Part shown: positions 17,275 through 24,867 of the stretch, in pieces
Position numbering within the stretch: the stretch's first letter is position 1
Layout: the number at the start of each line of letters is the position of its first letter
NCBI GenBank assembly: GCA_043751715.1
Contig: JAYUZO010000136.1
Coordinates: 1-54,599 of the forward strand
DNA length: 54,599 bases
Source: JAAFHS01 sp043751715
GTDB taxonomy: Bacteria; Pseudomonadota; Alphaproteobacteria; Rhodobacterales; Rhodobacteraceae
Reading direction: 5' to 3'
Notes under the pieces: generated by a model
What the model was told of the DNA's origin: nothing
Databases searched by the model: none
The model's input: only the letters and a program-made list of their open reading frames with translations
Translations under genes and position numbers: made by a program

Positions 17275-17988
17275 TTATTGGCCAAGGGTCTGGATCACGG
17301 CCCGCACGCGCGCATCTTCGCGGTCAAGCAGGCTTTGGCCCATTTCATAGGCGCGCTGTACGGCAATCATCCGGGCGATTTCGGTCACCGGTTCCACATT
17401 GCTGTCTTCCAGCATGCCTTGCAGAATTGTGCCGCCTTCTGCCGGTTCCACCCCGGCATCCGCCGAAAACATGGTTCCCGCCACATGGATCAGGTTCAAC
17501 GGATCTGTCGGTTGCCACAGGCCAATGCGCGCCGCGGCCACACCATCGGCCGATACTGTGCCATCCTGCGCAATCGAAACGCTGCGCGCACCCGGTGGCA
17601 CCACCACCGCAGTGCCGCCGGTATCCAGCACAGGAAACCCGTCTGGCGTGACAAGGCTGCCATCAGCCGCCGGCGTAAACGCCCCGGCGCGGGTCAGGCG
17701 TTCGCCGTCTGGCGTCTGGATCAGGAAAAAGCCGGTGCCCTGAATGGCAAGGTCATATGTGCCGCCAGACATGGAAAGCCCGGCCTGCGTCAGATCCACC
17801 AGCCGTGTGTTGCCCGATGCCATGGAAAGCAAAGGTTCGCCATCCAGCCGGTTCACATATTCCGAAAAGATCATCCCTTCGCGGCGAAACCCGGTGGTGG
17901 AAATGTTCGCGATGTTGTGTGCGACAATCTCCATCTCGCGCATCAGGCCGGATTGGCGGGTCAGCGTGGTGTATCCGATACTGTCCAT
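17275..17988 (-). CDS. flgF: Proximal rod protein FlgF
   Basis: Length 237 aa. N-terminus EIVAHNIANISTTGFRREGM and C-terminus LEDSNVEPVTEIARMIAVQRAYEMGQ are the FlgF/FlgG-family helical ends. It is shorter than FlgG and lies directly before it, as usual for FlgF. 12 nt upstream of flgG and 2 nt after fliQ. Confidence 0.94.
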   Translation of the reverse strand: MDSIGYTTLTRQSGLMREMEIVAHNIANISTTGFRREGMIFSEYVNRLDGEPLLSMASGNTRLVDLTQAGLSMSGGTYDLAIQGTGFFLIQTPDGERLTRAGAFTPAADGSLVTPDGFPVLDTGGTAVVVPPGARSVSIAQDGTVSADGVAAARIGLWQPTDPLNLIHVAGTMFSADAGVEPAEGGTILQGMLEDSNVEPVTEIARMIAVQRAYEMGQSLLDREDARVRAVIQTLGQ

Positions 17989-17990
17989 TG

Positions 17991-18257
17991 TCAGCTTCCT
18001 GCAATCAGCGGGATGACCCGGTCAGTGAAAAACGCAACGAGGGTGGATGTCATAAAGCTCATGCTGACCCAGAACACCAAAAGCATTGCCCCCACTTTGG
18101 GCACAAACGTCAGCGTCATTTCCTGAATGGATGTCAGCGCCTGAAACAGGCCGATGACGATACCGGCGATCAGCGCCACGGCCAGCAGCGGGGCGGAAAT
18201 GACCACGGAAATCCACAGCCCTTCGCGCAGCACGTCAAAGATGGCGGCTTCGGTCAT
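17991..18257 (-). CDS. fliQ: Flagellar export gate protein FliQ
   Basis: Length 88 aa with two membrane helices (VVISAPLLAVALIAGIVIGLFQAL and GAMLLVFWVSMSFMTSTLVAFF) around the conserved QALTSIQEMTLTFVPK segment. Four copies join FliP and FliR in the channel. It sits within the rod operon, overlapping fliE by 4 nt. Confidence 0.94.
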   Translation of the reverse strand: MTEAAIFDVLREGLWISVVISAPLLAVALIAGIVIGLFQALTSIQEMTLTFVPKVGAMLLVFWVSMSFMTSTLVAFFTDRVIPLIAGS

Positions 18258-18547
18258 ACCGGCATCCTCAGGATTTCCTGATAGGCCTCAACCACCCGGT
18301 CGCGCACCGTGGCCACGGTTTCCACGGCCAGCTGTGACGAAGCCAGCGCCTGTACCAGGGCGTGCGGATCAGCCCCGCCCGTCATGGCGCTGCGGGCCGT
18401 TGCTTCGTGATTGGCAAGCGTGGTGGCAAAATTTTCTGCCATATCCGCAAAGCTGCGTGCGGCACCCCCACCCGACGCGGGCTGTGCAGCCGTTGCCGGG
18501 CGGGCTTGCGCATAAGACTGGTTCGCAAGTGAAGTTCTAAAATCCAT
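18254..18547 (-). CDS. fliE: MS ring-rod junction protein FliE
   Basis: Length 97 aa, typical for FliE. C-terminal VQALASSQLAVETVATVRDRVVEAYQEILRMPV is the conserved helix that resembles rod-protein C-termini. It is the first exported rod component and links FliF to FlgB. Lies between flgC (12-nt gap) and fliQ (4-nt overlap). Confidence 0.92.
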   Translation of the reverse strand: MDFRTSLANQSYAQARPATAAQPASGGGAARSFADMAENFATTLANHEATARSAMTGGADPHALVQALASSQLAVETVATVRDRVVEAYQEILRMPV

Positions 18548-18559
18548 TCTGGATCTCCG

Positions 18560-18940
18560 TTACCGGCGTAAAAGGTCAAACAGGCTTTGCGTCATCTGCC
18601 GCGCCTGATCGAAAAGTTTGAGGTTCGCCTCATAGCTGCGCTGCGCTTCACGCGCGTCCGCAATTTCGATCACCAGATCGACATTCGAGCCGTCATAGTA
18701 ACCGTTTTCATCCGCCATCGGGTGGCCCGGATCATGGACCCGTGCACCCAAGGTACGGTCAAGCCGCACAGGGCCGGTTTCAACCAGACCGGTGTCCATT
18801 GCCGCATCAAACGTCACGATCTTGCGCTGATATCCGGGGGTATCGGCGTTGGCGACGTTTTCAGACACATGCCGCAGCCGCATGGCCTGCGCTTCCATCC
18901 CGGCAGCGGATGATTTCAGGGATGACATCAGATCAGACAT
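18560..18940 (-). CDS. flgC: Proximal rod protein FlgC
   Basis: Length 126 aa. N-terminal MRLRHVSENVANADTPGYQRK and C-terminal SNVDLVIEIADAREAQRSYEANLKLFDQARQM match FlgC. Twelve nt downstream of flgB. Confidence 0.95.
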   Translation of the reverse strand: MSDLMSSLKSSAAGMEAQAMRLRHVSENVANADTPGYQRKIVTFDAAMDTGLVETGPVRLDRTLGARVHDPGHPMADENGYYDGSNVDLVIEIADAREAQRSYEANLKLFDQARQMTQSLFDLLRR

Positions 18941-18952
18941 GACTGTTCCCCC

Positions 18953-19339
18953 TTACCCACGCCGGCCAAGGCTGGCGCGGATCACTTCGGATGTGCCCCG
19001 GTAAATCGCCAATGCCATTTCATGCTGCTGGCGTGTTTCAACCGCCTTCACCATTTCGGCCTCAAGCGACACGGAGTTGCCGTTCGGAGACATGTGCCCC
19101 CGCCCCGCAATCACCCGCGCGTCCTGCATCCCCGGCCCCGGCATTTCATGCCCCGGCCGCGTTGTGCGCATGCCGCCGGATGCGCCGTCCTTCCAGACTG
19201 ACGCGAAATCCTGAATATCCTGCGTCTGGTAGCCGGGCGTATCTGCATTGGCCACGTTCTGTGCAACCAATCCCAGCCGTTGCCCGGCATGGGCCGCCAT
19301 CGCCTGCGCCCTGGCCGTGATTTCAAGTTTCTCAAACAT
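18953..19339 (-). CDS. flgB: Proximal rod protein FlgB
   Basis: Length 128 aa. RLGLVAQNVANADTPGYQTQDI near residues 22-43 and the C-terminal helix NSVSLEAEMVKAVETRQQHEMALAIYRG are diagnostic. First gene of a nine-gene minus-strand operon (flgB, flgC, fliE, fliQ, flgF, flgG, flgA, flgH, fliL-like), transcribed divergently from fliI. Confidence 0.94.
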   Translation of the reverse strand: MFEKLEITARAQAMAAHAGQRLGLVAQNVANADTPGYQTQDIQDFASVWKDGASGGMRTTRPGHEMPGPGMQDARVIAGRGHMSPNGNSVSLEAEMVKAVETRQQHEMALAIYRGTSEVIRASLGRRG

Positions 19340-19362
19340 CTCGGGCTTCTCCCTCGATCACC

Positions 19363-19377
19363 TTCACCAAGGCTTAA
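19363..19377. promoter_or_regulatory. CtrA-like site, flgB/fliI divergent promoter
   Basis: TTCA-CCAAGGC-TTAA matches TTAA-N7-TTAA at seven of eight positions, inside the 65-nt gap between flgB and fliI. An imperfect inverted repeat ATCACC/GGTGAT (about 19357-19384) surrounds it. Pattern-based only. Confidence 0.45.
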
Positions 19378-19404
19378 GGGTGATTCCTTTAGAAAGGGTA
19401 AGCA

Positions 19405-20742
19405 GTGAACAAAGGGAGAATCCCTGTGACCGAAATCTTTCATGCCCTGACCGCCGAACTAGCACGGGTCGAGGTGAATCTGCGTGTGGGCCGGGTGACA
19501 GAGGTGTCTGGCGGTGTGCTGCAGGTGACGGGCCTGCAAACGCATGCCCGCATGGGTGACCGGGTTCAGATCCGGTCGCACGCGCAGACGGTTGGGGGCG
19601 AGGTGCTGCGCCTGTCGCCCCGCGCCGTTGTTGTTTTGCCTGACAGCGGCGGTGAAGGGCTGGCCATCGGCGATCAGGTTGAACTGCACGGCAGCGGCGG
19701 CATCGCCCCGCATGATGACTGGATCGGCCGGATCATTGATGCGTTCGGCAACCCGCTGGATGGCAAACCTTTGTTCAGCGGGCCTGTGCGCAGGCCGGTG
19801 CGTGCAGCCGCCCCGCCTGCCACATCACGGCGCAGGCTGGGCGTCCGTCTTGGCACCAGTGTTGCGGTGTTTGATACATTGCTGCCCATCGTGCGGGGGC
19901 AGCGCATTGGCCTTTTCGCGGGGTCAGGCGTGGGGAAATCATCCCTGCTTGCGCGGTTCGCGCGCGGGGTGGATGCGGATGTGATCGTGATTGCACTGGT
20001 GGGTGAACGGGGGCGCGAACTTCGCGAATTTACCGAACGCACATTGGGGCCAGCGGGTATGGCGCGCAGTATCATTGTGGCCGCCACGTCAGATCAGTCA
20101 CCACTTGCCCGCCGCAGATGCGCCTGGACAGCGATGGCCGTTGCCGAACATTTTCGCGATCAGGGGCTGCAGGTCTTGCTGCTGGTTGACAGCATCACGC
20201 GTTTTGCCGAAGCGCACCGCGAAGTAGCCCTTGCAGCGGGCGAAGACGCTGGCATGGGCGGGTTTCCACCATCAACCAGCGCGCTGATCATGGGTCTTGC
20301 CGAACGCGCAGGGCCGGGGCCCGAGGGTACGGGTGATATCACGGCCGTGTTTTCGGTCCTGGTGGCCGGGTCGGATATGGATGGCACCGTTGCCGATATC
20401 CTGCGCGGCGTGCTGGATGGACATGTGGTGATGGACCGCAAGATTGCTGAACGTGGACGCTATCCCGCGATTGATCTGTTGCGGTCGGTGTCGCGCAGTC
20501 TGCCCGAGGCTGCGAGCGATGATGAAAACCAGATGATCCTGCGTGCGCGGCAGTTGTTGGGGGCCTATGACCGGGCAGAACTGATGATCCAGGCTGGTCT
20601 TTATGCCAAGGGGTCAGACCCGATGGTGGATAAGGCGATTGAAGTCTGGCCGGTTCTTGACGGGTTTCTGGCCGAAATGGCGCCCGCGTCGGGCATTGCT
20701 GGCAGCTTTGACCGGCTGCGCGCTATTCTGCCCAAAGGGTAG
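19405..20742 (+). CDS. fliI: Flagellar export ATPase FliI
   Basis: Length 445 aa from the GTG at 19405; a second in-frame GTG at 19426 has an equally good upstream GGGAG and may be the true start (438 aa). Walker A is GLFAGSGVGKSS (about residues 169-180); Walker B-like VLLLVDSITRFAEAHREV and the FliI/F1-beta signature GGFPPSTSALIMGLAERAGP follow. It energises export with FliH and is divergent from the rod operon. Confidence 0.95.
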   Translation: MNKGRIPVTEIFHALTAELARVEVNLRVGRVTEVSGGVLQVTGLQTHARMGDRVQIRSHAQTVGGEVLRLSPRAVVVLPDSGGEGLAIGDQVELHGSGGIAPHDDWIGRIIDAFGNPLDGKPLFSGPVRRPVRAAAPPATSRRRLGVRLGTSVAVFDTLLPIVRGQRIGLFAGSGVGKSSLLARFARGVDADVIVIALVGERGRELREFTERTLGPAGMARSIIVAATSDQSPLARRRCAWTAMAVAEHFRDQGLQVLLLVDSITRFAEAHREVALAAGEDAGMGGFPPSTSALIMGLAERAGPGPEGTGDITAVFSVLVAGSDMDGTVADILRGVLDGHVVMDRKIAERGRYPAIDLLRSVSRSLPEAASDDENQMILRARQLLGAYDRAELMIQAGLYAKGSDPMVDKAIEVWPVLDGFLAEMAPASGIAGSFDRLRAILPKG

Positions 20743-20781
20743 GGGGTGCCGCCCTGTGGTGTGGGTGCAATCGGGGCCTGA

Positions 20782-21579
20782 TCAGCGAATGATGTTTTGC
20801 AGCAGGGTCAGCGCGGTTGAATTCTGCACCGCGGATGCGCCATTGGCGATATCCGCACGAACGAGAAACTGTCTGACCAGTCCATCAAGTTTTTTCGGGT
20901 CAGAAAACTGCCGCACCGATGAAGACCCAAAGACAGAGGCAGCCTTGTCCTTCAGCGTCTCCATCTGCTTGTCCAGATCAATGGAGGCAAAGCTGTCGGG
21001 CAGGCCGAACGCCGTCTGGAACACAGACCGCATCGGCGCGTTGCCAAGCACCGTCAGCCATAACAGATCATCGCTGCCGGTCTTGGCGGCCAGTGTCGGC
21101 AGTTCGCGTTCAATGTTCATCGCAAGGCGAAAGTTGGTGTTCTGCGTGCCAACAGCCGCCTCAAACCCGCGTTGGCGAAACTGCGCCAGCATCTTGTCGG
21201 GAAAGTCTGAAATCACATTGCGGGGCGTCTTGAAATCCCCAAACCCAAAGGCGGCTGACAGTTTCTGATACTGTTTATCCGCCAATCGGTTGGCAAAAGC
21301 GCCCTCTTTCAACGTGCCCTCTGCAAGCACCTTGCGGATGAACGCCTTGTTATTCAGATCACTTTCCAGCCCAAAGGCCCCCAGTGCCACGCGCAGCAAA
21401 CGGCGGTCTGCGACCAGATCATCCGCCGTTTTCACCTTGCCGATATTGGCGCGAAAATAGTCAACATCGCGCTTTTGCTGTGGCTGGGCGTCAAACGCAG
21501 CCATCTGCGCCGGTGCCGTGCGTTTCAGAACAGTCCAACCGCCAAAACCGCTAAACGGAAGGGCGGGTGCAAAGGTCAT
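20782..21579 (-). CDS. DUF1217 flagellar-cluster protein
   Basis: Length 265 aa, largely alpha-helical, no signal peptide or membrane segment. Repeated pattern of paired blocks (LADKQYQKLSAAFGFGDF; LLWLTVLGNAPMRSVFQTAFGLP; ending STALTLLQNIIR) matches the DUF1217 family, known almost only from alphaproteobacterial flagellar loci and of uncertain function. Last gene of flaF-flbT-DUF1217; start overlaps the flbT stop by 4 nt. The FlgK/flagellin-like helical ends hint at an exported or chaperone-like role, but this is inference. Confidence 0.8.
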   Translation of the reverse strand: MTFAPALPFSGFGGWTVLKRTAPAQMAAFDAQPQQKRDVDYFRANIGKVKTADDLVADRRLLRVALGAFGLESDLNNKAFIRKVLAEGTLKEGAFANRLADKQYQKLSAAFGFGDFKTPRNVISDFPDKMLAQFRQRGFEAAVGTQNTNFRLAMNIERELPTLAAKTGSDDLLWLTVLGNAPMRSVFQTAFGLPDSFASIDLDKQMETLKDKAASVFGSSSVRQFSDPKKLDGLVRQFLVRADIANGASAVQNSTALTLLQNIIR

Positions 21580-21989
21580 GATGACAGGCGCGTTGCGGCG
21601 AACAAACGCTCTTCACGCGGAAGCAACCCGCGCAGGGCTTTCAGGGCCTGGTAAAATTGCCCGTCCAGCACGGCATCGGTTGACTGGGTCAGCAGCGTTC
21701 GGCTGTCATGGTCCGTCAGGACCTGGCTTAGCTGTTCGATCCCGCGCAGCAGTTGCAGCCGTGCCGTATCGGCCTCTGCATCGCCTGACAGCACCATTTG
21801 GGCGATGTAGCACACACGCCGCACCGGCGTGTTCACCTCTTCGGGGTGGATCGCATCACGCAGGCGCAGGATATGCGCATTCGGCGTCATGATGGCCAGC
21901 CGTGACCGGCGATCGCCATTTTCAATCACCGCGCCGTTGATCAGCACCCGTTCATGCGGGCCCAGTTTCAGGACAAGTCCGGTCATCAA
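21576..21989 (-). CDS. flbT: Flagellin mRNA regulator FlbT
   Basis: Length 137 aa. LVLKLGPHERVLINGAVIENG at the N-terminus and the AIHPEEVNTPVRRVCYIAQMVLSGDA block are diagnostic. In Caulobacter FlbT binds the flagellin mRNA leader and promotes its decay until hook completion. Here it lies beside the flagellin gene, whose leader is rich in hairpins. Overlaps flaF and the DUF1217 gene by 4 nt each. Confidence 0.93.
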   Translation of the reverse strand: MMTGLVLKLGPHERVLINGAVIENGDRRSRLAIMTPNAHILRLRDAIHPEEVNTPVRRVCYIAQMVLSGDAEADTARLQLLRGIEQLSQVLTDHDSRTLLTQSTDAVLDGQFYQALKALRGLLPREERLFAATRLSS

Positions 21990-22357
21990 TTCGCCCCGTC
22001 GCCACGCAGGCCACGCATGACCGCGATGTTGATGTCGGTCAGAACTTCGGGGCTTGCCCCATCATCCATCACCTTGCGGCTGTGCTGCACCGTGAATTCG
22101 TACAGGTAGAACAGCCGGGCGCGCAGTGCGGCGGGCAGGGCATTGGCAGGATCAGCCACATCCATGGCAAAGGCCGACCAGACCTGCTGGTTATCGCTAA
22201 GCGCGGCAACCAGTCCGGGAAAATCTTTTTCGCGCTGCGCCCAGGCAAGCGCAAGGCGCTGCGTTGTCTTGGCCAGAAGATCATATTCAATCGCACGCGC
22301 TGAGCGGACAGGGGCTTCGGGGCGGGCGTAGGCGTTACGGGACATCTGCAAATTCAT
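21986..22357 (-). CDS. flaF: Flagellin synthesis regulator FlaF
   Basis: Length 123 aa. YARPEAPVRSARAIEYDLLAKTTQRL and the ALRARLFYLYEFTVQHSRKVMDD segment are typical of FlaF. It acts opposite to FlbT in Caulobacter, being needed for flagellin synthesis and secretion. It follows the flagellin gene after 65 nt containing a hairpin, so it may be read partly through from flagellin. Confidence 0.92.
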   Translation of the reverse strand: MNLQMSRNAYARPEAPVRSARAIEYDLLAKTTQRLALAWAQREKDFPGLVAALSDNQQVWSAFAMDVADPANALPAALRARLFYLYEFTVQHSRKVMDDGASPEVLTDINIAVMRGLRGDGAN

Positions 22358-22380
22358 GGGGTCATCCGGTGTGTGGGGTC

Positions 22381-22415
22381 AAAAACGAAGGTGGGCCGGG
22401 GTCATCCCCCGGCCC
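22381..22415 (-). terminator. Hairpin terminator or attenuator after flagellin
   Basis: A 9-bp perfect GC-rich stem (22393-22401 with 22407-22415, loop of five) lies directly after the flagellin stop. On the minus strand a short T run (complement of 22381-22385) follows after 7 nt. The gap between stem and T run suggests partial read-through into flaF-flbT. Confidence 0.6.
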
Positions 22416-22422
22416 GACGGCG

Positions 22423-23946
22423 TTACCGGAACAGGGCCAGCAGGCTTTGTGGCTGCTGGTTGGCAATCGACAGGGCCTGCGTGCCCAGCTGCTGCTGCAC
22501 CTGCAAGGCCTGCAAACGCGCCGACGCCTCTTCCATGTCGGCATCCACAAGCGACCCGATGCCGGATTTCAGCGCGTCCGACAGTTTGCTGACAAAGTCA
22601 CTTTGAATGCCGATCCGCTTTTGCGTCGAACCAAAGTTTGCAGCCGCATCAATCGACCGGCTGATCATCGATTCGATGTTGGTCAGCGCCGAATCGGCCC
22701 CCTTGTTTGTGCGCACATCAATTGAATCAAGCCCGAACAGCCCACCTGATGCCTTGCCGCCGGCGTTACCGGTGACAGACAAGGCAAGGCTTGCAGAACC
22801 TGTGCCATCATTGTCAACGTTCAGCGACCATTGCTTCGTGGTTGCATCCTGGGTGACAGAGGTCGTCACACCATTCGGGCTGCCCGAATCGATAGCAATT
22901 TTCAGGCCGCGGGCAACATCTTCCATGTTCTCGTTCTTGCCAGCGATATAATCATAAGAAGCGCTGCCAACGGTCACCTTGTAGCTGTCACCTTCGTTGA
23001 CCTGCGCGGTCGTTGAAAGGGCAACCTTTTCTGCACGCTGTGCAATTGTCGATGCCGCAGCCGTGTTCGTGCCGGACGGTGCCGCGCCGTTGACACCGGT
23101 GATGGCAAGCGTTCCTGTGCCGGTCTCGGATTGGGTGATGGCCAGCCCTTCAAAAGCGCGGGTAGACGAAATCGTCAGCACGCCGCCGGTGTTGGCTGCG
23201 CTGACGCCTGTCAGGCCCAATGCGTTGATGGCGCCGGTAAAGAAATTGGCGGCATCGACATCGGTAGAGCCAGTGGCAGCGGAATAGTTCAGTTCAACCC
23301 CGCCAACGGTGATGCGTGCGGTGGCACCTGTTGCTGTGCCCGCAAAGGTCAGTTCGGCGGTTTTGCCTGTTGAGGTCGTGGTGGCCGCCGATGCAGTTCC
23401 GTTTGTGGCCAGCGAAGCACCGGTCCCGAACGTGCCTGCCTTGGTCGTCAGATCTTCACGCAGGATCGTGATGTTCGACGCCGCCACGTTGCCGTTTGAC
23501 GCCCGGTCAAGCGAAGACAGGATATTCACATCATCCGTGCCGGTAATCAGGTTCAGGCCGTTGAACTGCGCGGCCCCCACCACAGATGCAATCTGGTCGC
23601 GAAGTGCCACAATGTCGGTCTGGATCTTTGACCGGTCCTGGTTTTCTTCCTGCGCCGCCACGATCTTGCCTTTGATATCGGTCAACAGATCAGTCACGGA
23701 TTCGGCAGCCTGACGGCCGACAGTCAGCGTGGATGACCCCAGATTCAAGCTGTCTGAAATGCCCTTGAACCCCTTTACGTCGGATTCCATCACCTTGGAA
23801 ATCGCCCAGACAGCGGCGTTATCCTTGGCGGTACCTACGGATTTACCGGTGGAGATTTCCGACTGGATCATCCCCATGTTCTTGTTGATGCCCTTGAGCG
23901 TCTGCAGGGCGACCATGGCCCCATTGTTCGTCAGAATGGACGACAT
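22423..23946 (-). CDS. fliC: Flagellin
   Basis: Length 507 aa from the ATG at 23946, chosen because flagellins start MSSILTN and an AAGGA ribosome site precedes it; the frame stays open 50 codons further upstream but that part is leader. Conserved N-terminal D0/D1 (GAMVALQTLKGINKNMGMIQ) and C-terminal helices (QLGTQALSIANQQPQSLLALFR) flank a long Ser/Thr/Ala/Gly-rich variable centre (about residues 150-400). It is larger than the usual 270-400 aa alphaproteobacterial flagellin. Only one flagellin gene is in this window. Confidence 0.95.
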   Translation of the reverse strand: MSSILTNNGAMVALQTLKGINKNMGMIQSEISTGKSVGTAKDNAAVWAISKVMESDVKGFKGISDSLNLGSSTLTVGRQAAESVTDLLTDIKGKIVAAQEENQDRSKIQTDIVALRDQIASVVGAAQFNGLNLITGTDDVNILSSLDRASNGNVAASNITILREDLTTKAGTFGTGASLATNGTASAATTTSTGKTAELTFAGTATGATARITVGGVELNYSAATGSTDVDAANFFTGAINALGLTGVSAANTGGVLTISSTRAFEGLAITQSETGTGTLAITGVNGAAPSGTNTAAASTIAQRAEKVALSTTAQVNEGDSYKVTVGSASYDYIAGKNENMEDVARGLKIAIDSGSPNGVTTSVTQDATTKQWSLNVDNDGTGSASLALSVTGNAGGKASGGLFGLDSIDVRTNKGADSALTNIESMISRSIDAAANFGSTQKRIGIQSDFVSKLSDALKSGIGSLVDADMEEASARLQALQVQQQLGTQALSIANQQPQSLLALFR

Positions 23947-24096
23947 TGCACGTTCCTTCATTGTGGCCCGGCACTTTGTGCACGGGCATTGATTACCGCA
24001 TGTGGCGCGGCAGGATGGGCATTCTGGCCATTGCAACCGGGGCCTCCGGTTGCGCCACCCCAGACAGGGTGCCCTGTCATTCATGGGGGCCAACAC
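23947..24096 (-). promoter_or_regulatory. Structured flagellin mRNA leader
   Basis: The region upstream of the flagellin start holds three hairpins: 23966-23987 (9 bp with one bulged base, loop TTT), ending about 10 nt before the ribosome site; 24033-24053 (8 bp perfect, loop of five); and 24063-24078 (7 bp). TGGCGC at 24003-24008 can also pair with 24052-24057, competing with the second hairpin. Placement next to flbT/flaF makes it the likely target of leader-level control. Confidence 0.6.
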
Positions 24097-24111
24097 CTAA
24101 TGGTTGATTAA
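24097..24111 (-). promoter_or_regulatory. CtrA-like site upstream of flagellin
   Basis: On the minus strand TTAA-TCAACCA-TTAG matches TTAA-N7-TTAA at seven of eight positions, with the same last-base change as the fliF/fliL site. If CtrA binds at the -35 region, transcription would begin roughly 30-40 nt downstream, giving a leader of about 110-130 nt. Confidence 0.5.
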
Positions 24112-24146
24112 ACCGGTTCGGCTTGATCGGTGCAATTTGAACAAAG

Positions 24147-24476
24147 TCAGATGCGTTGTTTCAACGTTGTGGCAACACTTGCAACGGCACTGCGCGCACC
24201 GCGCGGCCCGTAAGTGCGATGGCCGGTTGACGCTTCGTGCAGGTCAGTCATCCGGCGTTGGGCGGCGCGCACGCCTTGCATCGCAGCGGTCAGGCTTGCG
24301 GCGTTTCGGCTGGCCTTGGCGCGGATCAGTTCAACCTGATGTTCGGGCACATGATGTGCATTCACCAGCAGCGCCTCTATGTCCTGCGTCAGGGGGCCCA
24401 GCTGATCCAGTTTGCCAGACATCACGGCGCTGCGCACAAGGTCCAGTGTCTGCAACAGGTCACGCATGGCCCGCAC
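24147..24476 (-). CDS. FlgN-like flagellar export chaperone (probable)
   Basis: Length 109 aa, all alpha-helical with no membrane segment: LLQTLDLVRSAVMSGKLDQLGPLTQDIEALL, then LIRAKASRNAASLTAAMQGVRAAQRRMTDL. Size and two-helix layout match FlgN, the chaperone of FlgK/FlgL. Overlaps the FlgJ-like gene by 17 nt and precedes flagellin. Family call is by shape, composition and location. Confidence 0.6.
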   Translation of the reverse strand: MRAMRDLLQTLDLVRSAVMSGKLDQLGPLTQDIEALLVNAHHVPEHQVELIRAKASRNAASLTAAMQGVRAAQRRMTDLHEASTGHRTYGPRGARSAVASVATTLKQRI

Positions 24477-24765
24477 CTTGTGCTGTCACTGCAACCTGAT
24501 CTGTCATCGACCGCACGAAATGTTCCGCCAAACCGATGCCGCCTTTGGCGACCAGGCCCTTTGCCTGTTCGGTGCGCAGGAATGATGCGAACTGTTCTTC
24601 GCCGATACCGCCGCCGAAACTGTCGCGCGCGGCGCCAAACCCCGCATGTGACAACATTTCGGCCAGAAATGCCGCCTCCAGCTCTTCGGCCTTGCGCTGA
24701 ATGCTGGCTGTTTTGTCAGGCGTGATGGGTTGGTTCGGGGTGGTTGGTGATAGCTGCATGGTCAC
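24460..24765 (-). CDS. FlgJ-like rod-capping protein without muramidase domain
   Basis: Length 101 aa. Helical core SIQRKAEELEAAFLAEMLSHAGFG...GGGIGEEQFASFLRTEQAKGLVAKGGIGLAEHFVRSM is the rod-binding domain of FlgJ (Rod-binding family). The peptidoglycan hydrolase half of enterobacterial FlgJ is absent, as in most alphaproteobacteria; the transglycosylase at 9889-10590 probably supplies it. First gene of the minus-strand pair, divergent from fliK. Confidence 0.82.
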   Translation of the reverse strand: MTMQLSPTTPNQPITPDKTASIQRKAEELEAAFLAEMLSHAGFGAARDSFGGGIGEEQFASFLRTEQAKGLVAKGGIGLAEHFVRSMTDQVAVTAQGAGHA

Positions 24766-24807
24766 ACCTTTGATTGCGTCAGATTTTCTGCACTATCGGG
24801 TGGCGCG

Positions 24808-24822
24808 GTAAACAAGTGGTAA
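24808..24822. promoter_or_regulatory. Weak CtrA-like direct repeat, flgJ/fliK divergent region
   Basis: GTAA-ACAAGTG-GTAA (followed by C) keeps the N7 spacing of TTAA-N7-TTAA with the first base of each half changed. It is weaker than the other three sites but sits in the same kind of divergent flagellar gap (102 nt). Confidence 0.3.
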
Positions 24823-24867
24823 CGATCCGGCGGGATACATGGGCCATCGGCAGAAGTCGCAGGGTCC

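Noticed and set aside
22423..23946. Repeat or CRISPR-like structure in the flagellin variable region
   Set aside because: The repetitiveness is amino-acid bias (Thr, Ala, Gly, Ser); no regular DNA unit or spacer pattern.
23947..24096. 50-codon N-terminal extension of flagellin
   Set aside because: Flagellins begin MSSILTN at 23946 with an AAGGA site directly upstream; the extension is Cys/Arg-rich and comes from the leader hairpins.
24124..24150. Sigma-28-like promoter for flagellin (minus strand CTGACTTT, N11, ACCGATCA)
   Set aside because: The -10 part and spacing fit, but the -35 matches only half of the consensus. CtrA-type flagellar clusters of this order generally lack FliA, and a CtrA-like site lies just downstream.
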